Of a stretch of 64,000 bases of DNA, positions 54,335 to 63,949 are shown piece after piece. The position numbers and the translations under genes are program-made. Under the pieces are notes generated by a model. The model was not told the DNA's origin. It did no database searches and saw nothing but the letters and a program-made list of their open reading frames with translations. Source of the stretch: Enterobacter sp. CC120223-11 (lineage in GTDB: Bacteria > Pseudomonadota > Gammaproteobacteria > Enterobacterales > Enterobacteriaceae); contig NZ_OBEF01000012.1 in assembly GCF_900215375.1 (NCBI RefSeq), positions 1 through 64,000 on the forward strand, in the 5' to 3' direction. Within the stretch, counting starts at the first letter, position 1; every line of letters starts with the position of its first letter.

Positions 54335-57157
54335 TTACAGCAGAGGTTTCAGGAAGCGCGCCGTGTGGGAGGCTTCGCACTCCGCGACCGTTTCCGGCGT
54401 ACCGGAGACGAGAATTTCCCCGCCGCCGCTGCCGCCTTCCGGGCCGAGATCGACAATCCAGTCCGCGGTTTTAATCACGTCCAGGTTGTGTTCGATAACC
54501 ACGATGGTATTGCCCTGATCGCGCAGCTGATGCAGTACTTCCAGTAGCTGCTGAATATCGGCAAAGTGCAGACCGGTGGTCGGCTCATCGAGGATATACA
54601 GCGTCTGGCCCGTGCCGCGTTTTGACAGCTCGCGCGCCAGCTTCACGCGCTGCGCTTCACCGCCAGAGAGCGTGGTGGCAGACTGCCCCAGGCGAATATA
54701 CGTCAGGCCAACGTCCATCAAGGTTTGCAGCTTGCGCGCCAGCGCAGGCACGGCATCAAAGAACTCCCGGGCTTCTTCAATGGTCATGTCCAGCACTTCG
54801 TGGATGGTTTTGCCCTTGTACTTAATCTCCAGCGTTTCGCGGTTATAGCGCTTGCCCTTGCACTGGTCGCACGGCACGTAGATGTCCGGCAGGAAGTGCA
54901 TCTCCACCTTGATCACGCCGTCGCCCTGACAGGCTTCACAGCGCCCGCCGCGCACGTTAAAGCTGAAACGGCCAGGCGTGTAGCCGCGTGAACGCGATTC
55001 AGGCACGCCAGCGAACAGCTCACGTACGGGCGTGAATACGCCTGTATAGGTTGCCGGGTTTGAACGCGGTGTGCGGCCAATCGGGCTCTGGTCGATGTCG
55101 ATGACTTTATCGAAATGCTCCAGGCCGCTGATTTCACGGTATGGCGCAGGTTCTGCAAGCGTTGCACCGTTGAGCGCCGTCTGCGCAATCGGGAACAGCG
55201 TGTCGTTAATCAGCGTCGATTTTCCTGAACCAGACACCCCGGTCACACAGGTGAACAGGCCAACCGGCACCGTCAGCGTCACGTCTTTCAGGTTGTTGCC
55301 ACGCGCGCCAGTGAGCTTCAGGACTTTTTCCGGATTGGCAGGCACACGCTCTTTCGGTACTTCGATTTTGCGCTTGCCGCTCATGAACTGCCCGGTCAGC
55401 GATTCCGGCACGGCCATAATCGCTTCAAGGGGGCCTTCGGCGACCACTTCACCGCCGTGTACGCCAGCGCCAGGGCCGATATCAATGACGTGGTCTGCCG
55501 CGCGAATAGCGTCTTCATCATGCTCAACCACGATCACCGTGTTGCCGAGATTACGCAGGTGAATCAGCGTCCCGAGCAGGCGTTCGTTATCGCGCTGGTG
55601 CAGGCCGATGGAGGGCTCATCCAGCACGTACATCACGCCAACCAGCCCCGCGCCAATCTGGCTTGCCAGACGGATACGCTGGGCTTCGCCGCCGGAGAGC
55701 GTTTCCGCCGAGCGGGAAAGCGTCAGGTAGTTCAGGCCGACGTTGACAAGGAACTTCAGGCGATCGCCAATCTCTTTCAGTACTTTTTCGGCGATTTTTG
55801 CGCGCTGACCGGAAAGCTTCATGTTATTGAAGAAGTCCATCGCGTGGCCGATGCTCATGTCGGAAATGGTTGGCAGCGCCGTGTTTTCCACAAACACGTG
55901 GCGCGCTTCGCGGTTCAGACGGGTGCCGTCACAGCTGGTGCACGGGCGATTGCTGATGAACTTCGCCAGCTCTTCACGCACGGCGTTAGATTCAGTTTCT
56001 TTGTAGCGGCGCTCCATATTGTGCAGCACGCCTTCGAACGGATGACGGCGCACGGAGGTGTCGCCACGATCGTTCATGTATTTGAATTCAATCGACTCTT
56101 TTCCTGAACCGTACAGCACCACTTTTTGCACGTGGGCGTTCAGGCTGCCCCACGGGGCTTCGACGTCGAATTCATAATGCTCCGCCAGCGAGCGCAGCAT
56201 CTGGAAGTAGTAGAAGTTACGACGATCCCAGCCGCGAATGGCGCCGCCCGCGAGCGAGAGTTCCGGATTCTGGATGATGCGGTCCGGGTCGAAATATTGC
56301 TGCACGCCGAGGCCGTCGCAGGTCGGGCAGGCGCCCGCCGGGTTGTTGAACGAGAACAGACGCGGTTCCAGTTCGCGCATGCTGTAGCCGCAAATCGGGC
56401 AGGCAAAGTTGGCGGAGAACAGCAGCTCTTCTGCTTTCTCATCGTCCATATCGGCGACGATGGCGGTGCCACCGGAAAGCTCCAGCGCAGTTTCAAAGGA
56501 CTCCGCCAGGCGCTGTGCCAGGTCTTCGCGCACCTTAAAGCGGTCAATCACCACTTCGATGGTGTGCTTTTTTTGCAGTTCGAGCTTCGGCGGATCGGAA
56601 AGGTCGCAGACTTCACCGTCGATACGGGCGCGGATGTAACCCTGGCTTGCCAGGTTTTCCAGCGTTTTGGTGTGCTCGCCTTTACGCTCTTTGATGACCG
56701 GTGCCAGCAGCATCAGGCGTTTGCCTTCCGGCTGAGACAGCACGTTATCCACCATCTGGCTGACGGTTTGCGCGGCCAGCGGAACGTCGTGATCCGGACA
56801 GCGCGGCTCGCCCACGCGGGCATACAGCAGACGCAGGTAGTCGTGAATTTCCGTGATGGTCCCCACGGTGGAACGTGGGTTGTGCGACGTGGATTTCTGT
56901 TCAATAGAGATGGCAGGCGACAGACCTTCAATATGGTCAACGTCGGGCTTTTCCATCAGCGACAGGAACTGACGCGCATAGGCAGAGAGTGATTCAACAT
57001 AGCGCCGCTGCCCTTCGGCATACAGCGTATCAAACGCCAGCGAAGATTTACCTGACCCCGAAAGCCCGGTCACGACGATCAGTTTGTCGCGAGGGATGAC
57101 GAGGTTGATGTTTTTGAGATTATGGGTGCGGGCGCCCCGAACTTCGATCTTATCCAT
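54335..57157 (-). CDS. uvrA: Excinuclease ABC subunit A
   Basis: UvrA recognises DNA damage and loads UvrB in nucleotide excision repair. The 940 residues match E. coli. There are two ABC modules: Walker [13 protein letters not shown] near residue 31 and [12 protein letters not shown] near 640, signature [14 protein letters not shown] and [14 protein letters not shown], with zinc modules at CPICGYS and [19 protein letters not shown]. The SOS box at 57240-57255 lies 83 bases upstream and is shared with ssb. Confidence 0.98.
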   Translation of the reverse strand: MDKIEVRGARTHNLKNINLVIPRDKLIVVTGLSGSGKSSLAFDTLYAEGQRRYVESLSAYARQFLSLMEKPDVDHIEGLSPAISIEQKSTSHNPRSTVGTITEIHDYLRLLYARVGEPRCPDHDVPLAAQTVSQMVDNVLSQPEGKRLMLLAPVIKERKGEHTKTLENLASQGYIRARIDGEVCDLSDPPKLELQKKHTIEVVIDRFKVREDLAQRLAESFETALELSGGTAIVADMDDEKAEELLFSANFACPICGYSMRELEPRLFSFNNPAGACPTCDGLGVQQYFDPDRIIQNPELSLAGGAIRGWDRRNFYYFQMLRSLAEHYEFDVEAPWGSLNAHVQKVVLYGSGKESIEFKYMNDRGDTSVRRHPFEGVLHNMERRYKETESNAVREELAKFISNRPCTSCDGTRLNREARHVFVENTALPTISDMSIGHAMDFFNNMKLSGQRAKIAEKVLKEIGDRLKFLVNVGLNYLTLSRSAETLSGGEAQRIRLASQIGAGLVGVMYVLDEPSIGLHQRDNERLLGTLIHLRNLGNTVIVVEHDEDAIRAADHVIDIGPGAGVHGGEVVAEGPLEAIMAVPESLTGQFMSGKRKIEVPKERVPANPEKVLKLTGARGNNLKDVTLTVPVGLFTCVTGVSGSGKSTLINDTLFPIAQTALNGATLAEPAPYREISGLEHFDKVIDIDQSPIGRTPRSNPATYTGVFTPVRELFAGVPESRSRGYTPGRFSFNVRGGRCEACQGDGVIKVEMHFLPDIYVPCDQCKGKRYNRETLEIKYKGKTIHEVLDMTIEEAREFFDAVPALARKLQTLMDVGLTYIRLGQSATTLSGGEAQRVKLARELSKRGTGQTLYILDEPTTGLHFADIQQLLEVLHQLRDQGNTIVVIEHNLDVIKTADWIVDLGPEGGSGGGEILVSGTPETVAECEASHTARFLKPLL

Positions 57158-57239
57158 TCACCTTTCCCGGTAGAGACTCGGCATGCAGGTTTGTCAGAGA
57201 GACAAACGGCAGAAACGGCTAATTATGACACAGTTTAAC

Positions 57240-57255
57240 CTGAATGAATATACAG
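57240..57255. promoter_or_regulatory. LexA (SOS) box, uvrA/ssb
   Basis: CTGAATGAATATACAG matches CTG-N10-CAG. In E. coli the LexA site of the uvrA-ssb divergent region lies in the same place. It should make uvrA SOS-inducible, and one ssb promoter too. Confidence 0.93.
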
Positions 57256-57403
57256 TACTGGAATCGTGCTTCCACGTTTCGCTGCAACGAAAGTTGTCCG
57301 CATCAGTTTCCTGGAATCAGGCTCGCAAACTATCAAAGGGCCGCTTTGTAATGTTAGAATCCCCCGCTTAAACTATTCAGTATCATTTTCAGGAGACACG
57401 ATC

Positions 57404-57934
57404 ATGGCCAGCAGAGGCGTAAACAAGGTGATTCTCGTCGGTAATCTGGGCCAGGACCCGGAAGTACGCTACATGCCGAGTGGTGGTGCAGTGGCCAACA
57501 TTACGCTGGCGACTTCCGAATCCTGGCGTGATAAAGCGACCGGCGAAATGAAAGAGCAGACAGAATGGCACCGCGTAGTGCTGTTCGGCAAACTGGCCGA
57601 AGTGGCCGGTGAATATCTGCGTAAAGGTTCTCAGGTTTATATTGAAGGCCAGCTGCGTACCCGTAAATGGACCGATCAGTCCGGCGCTGAAAAATACACC
57701 ACCGAAGTTGTGGTGAACGTTGGCGGCACCATGCAGATGCTCGGCGGCCGTCAGGGCGGCGGTGCACCGGCAGGTGGTGGTCAGCAGCAGGGTGGCTGGG
57801 GCCAGCCACAGCAGCCTCAGGGCGGCGGCAACCAGTTCAGCGGCGGCGCGCAGTCTCGCCCGCAGCAGCCTTCTTCTGCACCGGCTCCGTCTAACGAACC
57901 GCCGATGGACTTCGACGACGACATCCCGTTCTGA
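57404..57934 (+). CDS. ssb: Single-stranded DNA-binding protein
   Basis: From the ATG at 57404 ([20 protein letters not shown]) the protein has 176 residues (E. coli 178). The OB fold is about 1-112; the linker is Gly/Gln-rich ([19 protein letters not shown]) and the tail is DDDIPF, which binds partner proteins. AGGAGACACG precedes the ATG. The frame running further upstream is not coding. Confidence 0.98.
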   Translation: MASRGVNKVILVGNLGQDPEVRYMPSGGAVANITLATSESWRDKATGEMKEQTEWHRVVLFGKLAEVAGEYLRKGSQVYIEGQLRTRKWTDQSGAEKYTTEVVVNVGGTMQMLGGRQGGGAPAGGGQQQGGWGQPQQPQGGGNQFSGGAQSRPQQPSSAPAPSNEPPMDFDDDIPF

Positions 57935-57967
57935 TAACGGCGAACCTTGTCTGACAGAAATGTCGCA

Positions 57968-58003
57968 TAAAAAAAGCGCTTACCTTCGGGAAGCGCTTTT
58001 TTA
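57968..58003. terminator. ssb terminator
   Basis: AAAAAAGCGCTT and AAGCGCTTTTTT around ACCTTCGGG, with A and T tracts on both sides. It stops ssb; it lies also downstream of yjcB and can work both ways. Confidence 0.9.
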
Positions 58004-58029
58004 TTGGGTATTCAGATGTTGTGTGAGAC

Positions 58030-58311
58030 TCAACTCACCATCACCGGCCACTCCGGCGGGGTCTGACTCATCACTTCAATCATGACATCTTTGATGTTGT
58101 TCCAGACCAGCGCCATATCGACGAGGGTGATGCCTAACAGGCCAGTAGCAAACCAGCAGGCGGCAGCGACGCCAAGCAGGCTGGAGATCACCGCCAGACC
58201 GGCATAATCAGATTTACGGAACTGAATTTTCAGCGTGCTGGCAAGAAACATCAGCACGGCGCTCACGAGCGGCCAGCGCAGGAGAACCATGCCGGTAGTG
58301 ACAGAAACCAT
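58030..58311 (-). CDS. yjcB: Inner-membrane protein YjcB
   Basis: 93 residues, as E. coli YjcB, with two or three hydrophobic helices (about 8-26, 40-62). FRKSDYAGLAVISSLLGV and ACWFATGLLGIT are conserved. Function unknown. It is convergent with ssb and precedes a long AT-rich gap. Confidence 0.9.
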   Translation of the reverse strand: MVSVTTGMVLLRWPLVSAVLMFLASTLKIQFRKSDYAGLAVISSLLGVAAACWFATGLLGITLVDMALVWNNIKDVMIEVMSQTPPEWPVMVS

Positions 58312-58430
58312 TAAATGAACCCTCAGAGAACGGAGCCAGGAATAGCGCGGCGTGGCTCAGTTGCAACACACTCTGGCTATCGGCAGGCATCGACCAATGC
58401 AATGAAACACCGTTTTGTGTTTCACAAGAT

Positions 58431-58452
58431 AATGTGAACTATATCACGTTTG
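58431..58452. promoter_or_regulatory. CRP-cAMP site
   Basis: The 22-mer aatgtgaactatatcacgtttg has TGTGA-N6-TCACG with A/T flanks, close to the ideal CRP site AAATGTGATCTAGATCACAT. It is 120 bases before yjcB (minus strand) and 400 before the cyclase gene, so yjcB is the nearer target. Confidence 0.7.
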
Positions 58453-58525
58453 TCTTTTTATTCGCCACTGGTATGGTAAAAAAATCCATCAGTTGAAGGC
58501 CGGGTCAGTGTGGATAACATTCATC

Positions 58526-58543
58526 TGAAGAATATATTCTTCA
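58526..58543. promoter_or_regulatory. 18-bp perfect palindrome upstream of the cyclase gene
   Basis: TGAAGAATATATTCTTCA is its own reverse complement over 18 bases. The AAGAATAT half recalls the RcsAB box, but the regulator is not known. It lies between the CRP site and the AT-rich segment. Confidence 0.55.
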
Positions 58544-58855
58544 CGGATGCAGAGAGGGGTTGTTTGACAATTCAGTAAGATAGCAAAGTGTGACGAAAGT
58601 TAAGTATTTGTACAATATTTACATTGTGAAATAGTTGGCTTATGCTTTCTGGACAATATATTTTACTTGCGATCAATTAATCAGTTATTGATTTTATTGG
58701 CTATTTTAATATTTTGTACTTCTTTTTAGACAATACACTCATTTTTGTTAGTTTTAGCTTACAGCTTATGATTAACCTCTGCTTAATCATGCAAATCAGT
58801 GTCTGATTTATTCATTGCGGGTTTTGTCATTCATTAACGAACCTGTGATCGAAAA

Positions 58856-60250
58856 ATGAGAAAAGAGAAACTACACACAGCAATCAACGATGCTGAGCTT
58901 TGCCTGCATCGCCTGGCGAAGCTTATGCCCGGGTTGTCTGCACACCGGACGCTGGCTGATGTCCTGCAGCTGATTCATGACGTCTTTGGCGCGCGCCTCT
59001 CCTGGATCATGCTGGAGACGGACGAACTGCGCCATTTAGAAGTTTTGGGCGATCGGCTGGAGAGCGGCAGGGCTGAGGGGCTTCTGGCCGCTTTGCGTCT
59101 GCATCAGACGCCGTGGCGGGTAAAGTGCTGGCACCGGGACGTGGGCAAACTGCTCTATTCCGAAGGTCATCCGCTGGCTGAGGAATTAAAGTGTGGTGTA
59201 CTTTGCCGAATATTCCCGATGCAGGACGATGCGCGCGCTTTCCTTTTTCTCGCATTCGATCAACCATTATTGGCACCGGCTGTGCTGCGCAGCGTGGCGC
59301 AGATAATTGCCGAAAAACTCCATGATTCCATGACGGAGATTATTTCCCGGGAACGCACCGCCGTAGAATTAAAAAACATCATTAATCAATACCGAATGCT
59401 TTTCGACAGAGCACCGGTATTAATGAATTCGTTTGATAAACATAACCGCTGTACATTATGGAACGGTGAATGTGAACGGGTATTTGGCTGGACGCTGGAA
59501 GAATTAAATCGTCAGCCCGATCCGCTGGCGCTGTTTTATCCCGACCCCGATGTGCGTCGGCGCGTGCGCGAGTCTGTTAATGTCACCCCCACCCTCGAAA
59601 TGCATGAATGGTATCCCCATCGCCGCGACGGCACGGTGCTGGCGACGCTGTGGTCTAATATCCTGTTACCGGATGGCGAAATCATGAATATTGGGGTGGA
59701 TATTACCGAACGCAAACGGGCGGAAAATCTGCTGGCGTTGCAGGCGACCACCGATGCGCTAACCCGCTGCTACAACCGGCTGGCTATCCTCGATCACCTT
59801 CAGCACTGCCTGGATAACTGCCACTCTGAACAGCATGACTCGCATTTTGTGATGCTGATGATCGACCTGGATCACTTCAAGCAGATCAATGACCGCTGGG
59901 GCCATCTCGTTGGCGATGACGTACTGGTCTATTTCTGTCAGAACATTCGCCAACAGTGCGAAGGGGCACCCAGACTGGGGCGACTGGGGGGAGAAGAGTT
60001 TCTTCTGTTACTTCCCATTGCTGATAGCGGCGAAGCGCTTGCGTTCACCGACAAGCTTCGTGCGCAACTTTGTGCAGAACCCTTCATGATTGGGGAAGCG
60101 GCAGTCACGCTCTCTTTTAGCGCCGGTGCCATTGTGGTGGCGCGAAATAACCATGAGCGGGCGGTTTTATTAACCCTCGTGGATAATGCACTTTATGATG
60201 CCAAACGTACCGGTCGTGGTAAAACGGTGATTGCCTTGCCAACAGCTTAA
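58856..60250 (+). CDS. PAS-GGDEF diguanylate cyclase
   Basis: 464 residues without membrane segments. An N-terminal part (about 1-160) resembles a GAF sensor (ADVLQLIHDVFGARLSWIML). A PAS domain follows (about 175-290, FDRAPVLMNSFDKHNRCTLW, ending NIGVDITERKRAE). The GGDEF domain (about 300-460) has the signature GGEEF at 378-382, so it should be active and make cyclic di-GMP. The RxxD inhibitory site expected five residues before GGEEF is absent (EGAP there), so feedback inhibition is unlikely. The ribosome site is weak. Not at this place in E. coli K-12. The neighbour is pdeC, an opposing enzyme. Confidence 0.88.
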   Translation: MRKEKLHTAINDAELCLHRLAKLMPGLSAHRTLADVLQLIHDVFGARLSWIMLETDELRHLEVLGDRLESGRAEGLLAALRLHQTPWRVKCWHRDVGKLLYSEGHPLAEELKCGVLCRIFPMQDDARAFLFLAFDQPLLAPAVLRSVAQIIAEKLHDSMTEIISRERTAVELKNIINQYRMLFDRAPVLMNSFDKHNRCTLWNGECERVFGWTLEELNRQPDPLALFYPDPDVRRRVRESVNVTPTLEMHEWYPHRRDGTVLATLWSNILLPDGEIMNIGVDITERKRAENLLALQATTDALTRCYNRLAILDHLQHCLDNCHSEQHDSHFVMLMIDLDHFKQINDRWGHLVGDDVLVYFCQNIRQQCEGAPRLGRLGGEEFLLLLPIADSGEALAFTDKLRAQLCAEPFMIGEAAVTLSFSAGAIVVARNNHERAVLLTLVDNALYDAKRTGRGKTVIALPTA

Positions 60251-60552
60251 TGCGGAATGTGGGCGGTATTGCCTCTCCGCCTGCTAATTTTATCGGGCTT
60301 CACTGATTTTCATTTTGCCTGTGTTTTACACAGCAATATCACCAAACGTTTAATAAATAGTGGACTTAATAAAAACGTCGGCACGACTTTTAGTTTGCCT
60401 TACGGGAAAATATTATCGTCATAACTAAATATTCGATTTTTGAAGGTAAAAGACGGTTGCTAATGTTGAATGATTCATGCAACGTAATCACCTGTCAGAA
60501 AGCGTCCAGCCTGAATGTCAGGCACATAAAATGCAGGGATATCAGGCTGAAT
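60251..60552. other. 302-base gap before pdeC
   Basis: No gene. A hairpin CTGTGT-TTT-ACACAG lies at 60319-60333, perhaps the 3' end of the cyclase mRNA though without a T tract. The rest is AT-rich and should contain the pdeC promoter, but no clear -10/-35 pair was found. Upstream ATGs in frame with pdeC at 60457 onward lack ribosome sites. Confidence 0.4.
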
Positions 60553-62151
60553 ATGAATCAGAGTGCGCGAAGCAACGTGCTGAGGGGCTTGGGGGTGATC
60601 ATCGTCGTGCTCTTGCCGGTGATGCTTGCGCTTTGGTTTTCGCAGCTCCGTGCCGAGTCTGAAACCCATAACCAGCTTCGAACCTATGCCCGTATTGCAC
60701 TGAATAAAACGGAATCGGTGATACATCAGGCCGATCTTGCCCGGGATGCCGCTGAGCGTTACACCGGTGCTATTTGCTCGCCAGAACATCAAAAGCAGAT
60801 GTTAAATATTGTTCGCGGGCGGCTATATGTTGAAGATTTAATTTACGCTGAGAATAACCAGTTTATCTGTTCGACCTCTGTGCGTCCCGCTCAGCGCTGG
60901 TCAATGCCTGCACCGAATTACCGGCGAGGCCCTGCGGTTGCCATTTATTATTACCGCGACACGCCTTTTTATCCCGGCTACCAAATGACCTACATGCAGC
61001 GTAGGAATTATGTGGCGGTGATTAATCCTCTCTCGTGGGGAGAAATCGTTACCGACGATAGCAGCCTGGCGTTTGGCGTGTATGACACTAAAACCAATGC
61101 CTTTTTCTCTGTTAGTGAAAACACTAATCCACAGACGTTAAAGCCGCTTATACGTGATGTGGATTATGCCTTCCAGAGTGATGGCCGGTTTTACACCATT
61201 GCACGTTCTGAGCGCCGCCCTGTTGCCGTTATTGTTTCATCTTCAGATTCACGCTATTACCAGAACCTGCGTCATCAGACGACGCTGACGCTGCCGCTTG
61301 GGTTAATTTGCAGCATTTTGTTGCTGCTGGTCTGGAGCCGTTCACGTCGACGCTTTAATTCACCGAAGCGGCTTTTACAGCGTGCGCTGAACAGGCAGCA
61401 GCTGAGGCTGCACTATCAGCCCATTATTGATATCAAACATAATGAATGCGTGGGGGCGGAAGCATTGCTTCGCTGGCCCGGGTTTGATGGCCCGGTGATG
61501 AGCCCGGCCGAATTTATTCCGCTGGCGGAGAAAGAAGGCTTAATTGAACAGGTGACGGATTACGTGGTGGAGGCCGTGTTTGCCGATTTAGGTGATTTTC
61601 TGCAGAACAACCCGAAGCTGTATGTCTCCATTAATCTGTCGGCCTCAGACTTTCACTCTTCACGCCTGATCGCGATGATCTCTGATAAAGCTCAGGAGCA
61701 CAGAGTGCGCGCCCAGCAGATCAAAATCGAAGTGACGGAGCGAGGATTTATTGATGTGGCGAAAACCACGCCGGTGATTCAGGCATTCCGCCAGGCGGGT
61801 TACGAGGTGGCGATCGATGATTTTGGCACCGGCTACTCCAACCTTCACAATCTCTATTCCCTGAATGTCGACATTCTGAAAATTGATAAATCCTTTGTCG
61901 ACACGCTCACCACCAACAGCACCAGCCACCTGATTGCCGAGCATATCATCGATATGGCGCAAAGCCTGCGGCTGAAAACGATCGCGGAAGGGGTGGAAAC
62001 CGCCGAGCAGGTTAACTGGCTGCTCAAGCGTGGGGTGCAGTACTGTCAGGGCTGGCACTTTGCGAAAGCCATGCCGCCGCAGGAGTTTGTTCAGTGGCAA
62101 CAGGGCTCAGCGCAGGGGGCGAAGCCGCAGGTGGCTCACGCCGAAATCTGA
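60553..62151 (+). CDS. pdeC: CSS-domain cyclic di-GMP phosphodiesterase PdeC
   Basis: The ATG at 60553 gives 532 residues, close to E. coli PdeC (528); longer starts are not family-like. TM1 (about 13-29) and TM2 (about 245-262) flank a periplasmic CSS domain with cysteines 75 and 106; here the CSS motif reads CST (ICSTS). The cytoplasmic EAL domain has EALLRW (303-308), NLSASDFHS, DDFGTGYSN and TIAEGVET, all catalytic, so it should hydrolyse c-di-GMP. In E. coli DsbA/B control of the cysteines regulates it. The last 16 bases overlap soxS on the other strand. Confidence 0.95.
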   Translation: MNQSARSNVLRGLGVIIVVLLPVMLALWFSQLRAESETHNQLRTYARIALNKTESVIHQADLARDAAERYTGAICSPEHQKQMLNIVRGRLYVEDLIYAENNQFICSTSVRPAQRWSMPAPNYRRGPAVAIYYYRDTPFYPGYQMTYMQRRNYVAVINPLSWGEIVTDDSSLAFGVYDTKTNAFFSVSENTNPQTLKPLIRDVDYAFQSDGRFYTIARSERRPVAVIVSSSDSRYYQNLRHQTTLTLPLGLICSILLLLVWSRSRRRFNSPKRLLQRALNRQQLRLHYQPIIDIKHNECVGAEALLRWPGFDGPVMSPAEFIPLAEKEGLIEQVTDYVVEAVFADLGDFLQNNPKLYVSINLSASDFHSSRLIAMISDKAQEHRVRAQQIKIEVTERGFIDVAKTTPVIQAFRQAGYEVAIDDFGTGYSNLHNLYSLNVDILKIDKSFVDTLTTNSTSHLIAEHIIDMAQSLRLKTIAEGVETAEQVNWLLKRGVQYCQGWHFAKAMPPQEFVQWQQGSAQGAKPQVAHAEI

Positions 62152-62465
62152 TGGCGATAGTCGCTCGGCGTGCGGTCGAACTCCCGGCGGAAGACCCGCG
62201 AAAAGGTCTGCTGCGACACGTAACCTAAATCCATCGCAATATCAAAAATCGGCCGCTTGGTGGTGCGCAGCGCTTCTGCGGCCATCAGTAACCGGCGCTG
62301 ACGAATGTAATCCCCCAGCGTCTGGTGCATCACCGTGCGAAACATCCGCTGCAGATACCACTTCGAATAGCCTGATTTTTTTGCCACCACGTCGATGTTA
62401 AGCGGCTGATCAATATGATCATCAATCCATTCAGTCAGGGTTTCAATGATGTCGTGATGGGACAT
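62136..62465 (-). CDS. soxS: Superoxide response activator SoxS
   Basis: AraC/XylS-family activator of the superoxide regulon, 109 residues (E. coli 107) from the ATG at 62465. It is just the two-HTH DNA-binding domain: VAKKSGYSKWYLQRMFR and IAMDLGYVSQQTFSRVFRRE. There is no ligand domain. SoxR at the operator 62523-62540 activates it. It is convergent with pdeC and overlaps its end. Confidence 0.97.
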   Translation of the reverse strand: MSHHDIIETLTEWIDDHIDQPLNIDVVAKKSGYSKWYLQRMFRTVMHQTLGDYIRQRRLLMAAEALRTTKRPIFDIAMDLGYVSQQTFSRVFRREFDRTPSDYRHQISA

Positions 62466-62522
62466 AAGCGGCCTCTCTCTCACATTTTCGATTCGTCGTT
62501 TGGTCTGCGGGCGAGTATAATT

Positions 62523-62540
62523 CCTCAAGTTAACTTGAGG
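62523..62540. promoter_or_regulatory. SoxR operator
   Basis: CCTCAAGTTAACTTGAGG is an 18-bp perfect palindrome, the known SoxR site, set between soxS and soxR. SoxR bends the long spacer of the soxS promoter when oxidised. It also covers the soxR promoter. Confidence 0.96.
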
Positions 62541-62551
62541 TAAAGCGCTTT

Positions 62552-63013
62552 ATGGAAAAGAAATCCCCCCGCATAAAATCGCTGCTGACGCCGGGCGAAG
62601 TGGCAAAACGCAGCGGCGTGGCCGTCTCGGCGCTGCATTTCTATGAAAGCAAAGGACTCATTGAAAGCACGCGCAACGGCGGCAATCAGCGCCGTTACCG
62701 GCGTGATGTGCTGCGTTATGTGGCGATCATTAAGATTGCCCAGCGTATCGGCATTCCGCTTTCCACCATCAGCGATGCGCTGGGGGTATTGCCAGAAGGG
62801 CATAATCTCAGCCCCAAAGCCTGGAAACAGCTGTCGTCAAAATGGCGTGAAGAACTGGACGAGCGTATCCATACGCTGACCGCGCTGCGCGACCAACTGG
62901 ATGGCTGCATCGGCTGTGGCTGCCTGTCTCATCGTGATTGTCCGCTGCGCAACCCCGGCGATATGCTGAGTGAGAAAGGGCCAGGGGCGCATTTCCCGGA
63001 TGAGAACGACTGA
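62552..63013 (+). CDS. soxR: Redox-sensitive activator SoxR
   Basis: MerR-family sensor of redox-cycling compounds and nitric oxide, 153 residues (E. coli 154). [23 protein letters not shown]; long dimer helix about 80-115; [2Fe-2S] ligands Cys119, 122, 124 and 130 in [12 protein letters not shown]. The oxidised cluster activates soxS. Divergent from soxS across 86 bases. Confidence 0.97.
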   Translation: MEKKSPRIKSLLTPGEVAKRSGVAVSALHFYESKGLIESTRNGGNQRRYRRDVLRYVAIIKIAQRIGIPLSTISDALGVLPEGHNLSPKAWKQLSSKWREELDERIHTLTALRDQLDGCIGCGCLSHRDCPLRNPGDMLSEKGPGAHFPDEND

Positions 63014-63158
63014 AAAAACTAAAGCGCCACAATTGGGCGCTTTAGTTGTTTTCCGGTCTTTGTCTTTCTCTCTATCCCGCTGGTACACGGGAGGGTTTCC
63101 CCCGACATCAGTACGCCTCAGTCGATCAAAAGTGGTTGGAGGTTCCGGTTTGTACTGA
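63012..63158 (-). ncRNA. sraL: Probable small RNA SraL (RyjA)
   Basis: The gap after soxR is highly structured. On the minus strand a transcript starting near 63158 would follow AGACTTAAAG, a plausible sigma-S -10, and end in AACTAAAGCGCC ... GGCGCTTTAGTT plus TTTTTT next to the soxR stop. Position (convergent to soxR) and length of about 147 nt fit SraL/RyjA, a stationary-phase sRNA that represses tig in Salmonella. The hairpin is also the soxR terminator. The 5' end is estimated. The identification is from location, terminator and remembered similarity. Confidence 0.72.
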
Positions 63159-63280
63159 CACTTTAAGTCTATGCCGAACCCCTTTTTTTGCCACCTGAAA
63201 GGGTGATTTTTTCGCCGAAATTTTTCCCGCCTTGCACCACAGTTCCTATAGTTATTTTGAACAACTCACAGGAGATCTCC

Positions 63281-63949
63281 ATGCTGACCGTGCATCATCT
63301 GAATCTTTCGCGTTCCCAACGCGTGCTCTGGGCTTTAGAAGAGCTGGAGCTGCCCTACCAGATTGTGCGCTATCAGCGTGAGCCAACGATGCTGGCACCT
63401 GAAGCGCTGAAAAAGGTGCACCCTCTGGGCAAGTCACCGGTGCTGGAAGACGAGGGTACGATCCTCGCCGAGTCCGGGGCGATTCTGGAATATATTCAGG
63501 AAACGCGCGACCCGGAACAGCGCCTGAAGCCGCAGAGCCCGCAGGACAACATTCAATATCGCTTCTGGCTCCACTATGCCGAAGGTTCACTGATGCCGAT
63601 GCTGCTGATGAAGCTGGTGTTCGGCAGCCTCGGCAAGCCACCGGTGCCCATCGGGCTGCGAACGGTGGGAAAAATTCTCGGGCAGGGCGTACAGAAGGCG
63701 TACCTCAACAAGCAGTTGGCAACCCACGCGGCCTTTATTGAAGAGCATCTGGCGCAAAACACCTGGTTTGCCGGGGAGCAACTGAGCATGGCCGACATCC
63801 AGATGAGCTATCCGGCGATGGCACTGCTGGCGAGAGGCGGTCAGGGTGATTTACCGCATCTGACGGCGTGGAAAAAACGCGTCGAAATGCGTCCGGCCTG
63901 GCAGCGGGCCATTCAGCAGGGTGGCCCGCTCGACTTTCCCGGAGGGTGA
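63281..63949 (+). CDS. Glutathione S-transferase family protein
   Basis: From the ATG at 63281, with AGGAGAT upstream, the protein has 222 residues; the frame extends to 63188 but without a ribosome site. The thioredoxin-like N-terminal part (1-80) has SRSQRVLWALEELELPYQIV and the glutathione-binding ESGAILEYI; the helical C-terminal part has AEGSLMPMLLMKL and FAGEQLSMADIQMSYP. Substrate unknown. A GST gene stands next to soxR in Salmonella too. It would fit oxidative defence, but no SoxS box was recognised. The last 50 bases of the window hold nothing identifiable. Confidence 0.85.
   Translation: MLTVHHLNLSRSQRVLWALEELELPYQIVRYQREPTMLAPEALKKVHPLGKSPVLEDEGTILAESGAILEYIQETRDPEQRLKPQSPQDNIQYRFWLHYAEGSLMPMLLMKLVFGSLGKPPVPIGLRTVGKILGQGVQKAYLNKQLATHAAFIEEHLAQNTWFAGEQLSMADIQMSYPAMALLARGGQGDLPHLTAWKKRVEMRPAWQRAIQQGGPLDFPGG

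Larger units (their letters stand above)
58312..58855. other. 544-base AT-rich control region (yjcB / diguanylate cyclase)
   Basis: No gene is seen. It contains a strong CRP-type site at 58431-58452 (core TGTGAACTATATCACG), an 18-bp perfect palindrome at 58526-58543, a TTGACA at 58564-58569, and from about 58600 a very AT-rich stretch that resembles H-NS-bound DNA. The region is long enough for several promoters and probably integrates signals for the cyclase gene. Confidence 0.5.
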
